Assembly (NCBI GenBank): GCA_946480245.1
Contig: CAMLIZ010000050.1
Location: 1-28,328, forward strand
DNA length: 28,328 nucleotides
Reading direction: 5' to 3'
Source: an uncultured Pseudomonadota bacterium
GTDB taxonomy: Bacteria; Pseudomonadota; Gammaproteobacteria; Burkholderiales; Burkholderiaceae
Shown: positions 26,296 to 28,328 of the stretch, in pieces
How positions within the stretch are numbered: position 1 is the stretch's first letter
How the letters are laid out: every line of letters begins with the position of its first letter
Position numbers and translations under genes: made by a program
The notes under the pieces: model-generated
Databases searched by the model: none
Told to the model about the DNA's origin: nothing
What the model saw: the letters and a program-made list of their open reading frames with translations, nothing else

Positions 26296-26348
26296 GCATG
26301 TCTGGCGGCCCGCTGCGGGGATTCGGAATTGGAACTGACGTGACGACG

Positions 26349-27527
26349 ATGAAGACAATGACAACGCTTGTGAGCCGCTTGGGATCCACGATCCTGACGC
26401 TCGGCGCGGCACTCGCCACTCCGGCAGCGCTGGCCGTGAACGACTTGCCCGGCGGTCCGGGCGTCAACCAGCTCAATCTGCCCTCGCCGGTGACACGCAT
26501 CGCAGCCGAGCAGATCTGGTTGCACAACATGATGCTGATCATCTGCTCGCTGATCTTCGTTGCAGTGTTCGGCGTGATGTTCTATTCGATCATCAAGCAC
26601 CGCAAATCCAAGGGCGCGCGTGCGGCCAACTTCCACGAGAGCGTGAAGGTGGAAATCGCGTGGACCGTCGTGCCCTTCCTGATCGTGATCCTGATGGCGC
26701 TGCCGGCCACCAAGGCCGTGGTTGCGATGAAGGACACCACCAACGCCGACCTCACGATCAAGGCCACCGGCTACCAGTGGAAATGGGGCTACGACTACCT
26801 GAAGGGCGAGGGCGAAGGCATCGGCTTCCTGTCCACCCTCGACGTTACGCAGCGCGAAGCGTCCAACGCCGGCAAGCCCGAGGGCGACGACTACCTGCTG
26901 CGTGTGGACAACCCGCTGGTGGTGCCGGTGAACAAGAAGGTGCGCGTGATCACCACCGCGAACGACGTGATCCATTCCTGGATGGTGCCGGCCTTCGGCG
27001 TCAAGCAGGATGCGATTCCGGGCTTCGTGCGTGACACCTGGTTCCGCGCCGAGCAGGTCGGCGATTACTACGGCCAGTGCGCCGAGCTGTGCGGCAAGGA
27101 GCACGCCTACATGCCGATCCACGTTAAGGTGGTCTCGGCGGAGGACTACACCCGCTGGGTCGCCGACAAGAAGAAGGCACTGCAGGCGCAGGCGGACGAT
27201 CCCAACAAGGTCTGGACCCACGAGGACCTGATGGCGCGCGGCGAGAAGGTCTATGCCGGCAACTGTGCTGCCTGCCATCGCCCGGATGGCAAGGGCGCGG
27301 GCCCGGTGAAGCCATTGGACGGCTCGCCCGTGGTCAACGATGCCAACAAGAACGCGCAGATCGAGACCGTGCTGAACGGGCGCCTGAACGGCGCGATGCC
27401 GGCGTGGAAGGGCAAGCTCTCGCCCACCGAGATCGCCGCTGTGATCACGTACACCAAGAACAGCTGGTCCAACAAGACCGGCCAGACGGTGCAGCCGGCT
27501 GAAGTGGCCGCCGCCGAGAGCAAGTAA
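26349..27527 (+). CDS. coxB: CoxB, cytochrome c oxidase subunit II with fused cytochrome c domain
   Basis: Subunit II of the heme-copper oxidase takes electrons from cytochrome c in the periplasm. Of 392 residues, 1-29 look like a signal peptide (TLGAALATPAALA before the cut), with membrane helices at about 58-80 and 101-123. The Cu(A) site is complete: H209, C244, E246, C248, H252, M255 (QCAELCGKEHAYM). A C-terminal cytochrome c domain follows with CAACH at 306-310 and axial M350 (GAMPAW). This fusion is the caa3-type layout. I chose the ATG at 26349 because it gives a normal signal peptide; the ATG at 26298 would add 17 residues beginning beside the upstream dyad. It precedes coxA by 23 bases. 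Confidence 0.94.
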   Translation: MKTMTTLVSRLGSTILTLGAALATPAALAVNDLPGGPGVNQLNLPSPVTRIAAEQIWLHNMMLIICSLIFVAVFGVMFYSIIKHRKSKGARAANFHESVKVEIAWTVVPFLIVILMALPATKAVVAMKDTTNADLTIKATGYQWKWGYDYLKGEGEGIGFLSTLDVTQREASNAGKPEGDDYLLRVDNPLVVPVNKKVRVITTANDVIHSWMVPAFGVKQDAIPGFVRDTWFRAEQVGDYYGQCAELCGKEHAYMPIHVKVVSAEDYTRWVADKKKALQAQADDPNKVWTHEDLMARGEKVYAGNCAACHRPDGKGAGPVKPLDGSPVVNDANKNAQIETVLNGRLNGAMPAWKGKLSPTEIAAVITYTKNSWSNKTGQTVQPAEVAAAESK

Positions 27528-27550
27528 GAGATCGTCGAAAAGGAATTCCC

Positions 27551-28328
27551 ATGAGCGCAGTCCTCGACCATCCGGCCGGCCACGCCCACGACCATCACGA
27601 CGACCACCATGCCCCCACCGGCTGGCGGCGCTGGGTGTTCGCCACCAACCACAAGGACATCGGCACGCTGTACCTGCTGTTCAGCTTCACGATGCTGATG
27701 ATCGGCGGCTTCCTGGCGATGATGATCCGCCTCGAGCTGTTCCAGCCGGGCCTGCAGTTCTTCAACCCGGAGCTGTTCAACCAGTTCACGACCATGCATG
27801 GTCTGATCATGGTGTTCGGCGCCATCATGCCGGCCTTCGTGGGCTTCGCGAACTGGATGATCCCGATGCAGATCGGGGCCGCCGACATGGCGTTCGCGCG
27901 CATGAACAACTTCAGCTTCTGGCTGTTGATTCCGGCCGCGATCATGCTGGCGGGCAGCTTCTTCATGCCAGGTGGCGCGCCCGCCGCGGGCTGGACGCTC
28001 TACGCGCCGCTCACGCTGCAGATGGGCCCCAGCATGGACGCCGGCATCTTCGCGATGCACATCATGGGCGCGAGCTCGATCATGGGCTCGATCAACATCA
28101 TCGTGACCATCCTCAACATGCGCGCGCCCGGCATGACGCTGATGAAGATGCCGCTGTTCGCCTGGACCTGGCTGATCACCGCCTACCTGCTGATCGCAGT
28201 GATGCCGGTGCTGGCTGGCGCCATCACGATGACGCTGACCGACCGCCACTTCGGCACCAGCTTCTTCACGCCCGCCGGCGGCGGTGACCCGGTGATGTAC
28301 CAGCACATCTTCTGGTTCTTCGGGCACC
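27551..28328 (+). CDS. ctaD: CoxA/CtaD, cytochrome c oxidase subunit I (3' end outside window)
   Basis: Only 259 residues are in the window; the gene runs past the right edge. Subunit I holds heme a and the heme a3-Cu(B) centre and pumps protons. After a His-rich N-terminus (HPAGHAHDHHDDHH, residues 7-20) comes WVFATNHKDIGTLYLLF. H83 in TMHGLIMVFG is a heme a ligand, D112 in GAADMAFARMNN is the D-channel entry, and the visible part ends at HIFWFFGH, the start of the Cu(B) ligand region. The expected helices are present up to there. The ATG at 27551 follows AAAAGGA. It is co-transcribed with coxB by position. Confidence 0.95.
   Translation, partial: MSAVLDHPAGHAHDHHDDHHAPTGWRRWVFATNHKDIGTLYLLFSFTMLMIGGFLAMMIRLELFQPGLQFFNPELFNQFTTMHGLIMVFGAIMPAFVGFANWMIPMQIGAADMAFARMNNFSFWLLIPAAIMLAGSFFMPGGAPAAGWTLYAPLTLQMGPSMDAGIFAMHIMGASSIMGSINIIVTILNMRAPGMTLMKMPLFAWTWLITAYLLIAVMPVLAGAITMTLTDRHFGTSFFTPAGGGDPVMYQHIFWFFGH

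Noticed and set aside
26298..26348. Upstream ATG start for coxB
   Set aside because: It would put 17 residues before a normal signal peptide and would begin 3 bases after the FNR-like dyad; the ATG at 26349 is more natural.

Overview
The window is a GC-rich stretch of bacterial chromosome. Gene content, gene order and protein sequences point to a betaproteobacterium of the order Burkholderiales (the Comamonadaceae / Rubrivivax-Leptothrix-Methylibium side). The evidence is the rubredoxin-pilGHIJL cluster, the yqgE-ruvX-pyrR-pyrB-pyrX string, the gpmA / rhodanese-grxC-secB-gpsA string, and a CoxB with a fused cytochrome c domain. Taxonomy is inferred from recall, not from a search. No transposase, integrase, phage gene, CRISPR array, tRNA or rRNA was seen. 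Genes are packed tightly; no gene-free stretch exceeds about 170 bases.

Left end (1-2798, minus strand): a ThiD-family kinase, hemL (glutamate-1-semialdehyde aminomutase, overlapping the kinase by 11 bases) and mpl (murein peptide recycling ligase, running off the window). Divergent from these, at 2955-14387 on the plus strand, is the largest functional block. A 57-residue rubredoxin is followed by a Pil/Chp-type chemosensory system that normally controls type IV pili and twitching: response regulators PilG and PilH, the CheW-like PilI, the receptor PilJ and a 2092-residue hybrid kinase PilL/ChpA. An intact GAF-GGEEF diguanylate cyclase follows 18 bases after pilL. This suggests that the same transcript links pilus chemosensing to c-di-GMP.

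Middle (14397-20522): a CPD photolyase on the minus strand converges on the cyclase. Divergent from it runs a plus-strand operon of yqgE, ruvX, pyrR, pyrB, pyrX and plsC, with stop/start overlaps at three junctions. PyrX is a dihydroorotase homologue that has lost the metal-binding HxH pair, so it is probably a structural partner of the PyrB aspartate transcarbamoylase. The pyrR-pyrB gap carries a GC-rich palindromic element and a 25-codon open frame that ends on the pyrB start codon.

Right part (20529-28328): gpmA and a DUF488 gene on the minus strand diverge from a membrane-anchored rhodanese, glutaredoxin 3, secB and gpsA. Then comF and trmL (minus) diverge from a BioC-like methyltransferase, and the start of a cytochrome c oxidase operon follows (coxB with fused cytochrome c, then partial coxA/ctaD). 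Two FNR/CRP-type dyads lie upstream of coxB.

Most of the window is conserved core genome. I do not see a clearly new biological system. The points most worth checking are the PilL phosphotransfer-domain set, the pilJ-pilL intergenic stem, the cyclase coupled to the pil cluster, the pyrB leader, the degenerate methyl-donor motif in the BioC-like protein and the coxB upstream dyads.
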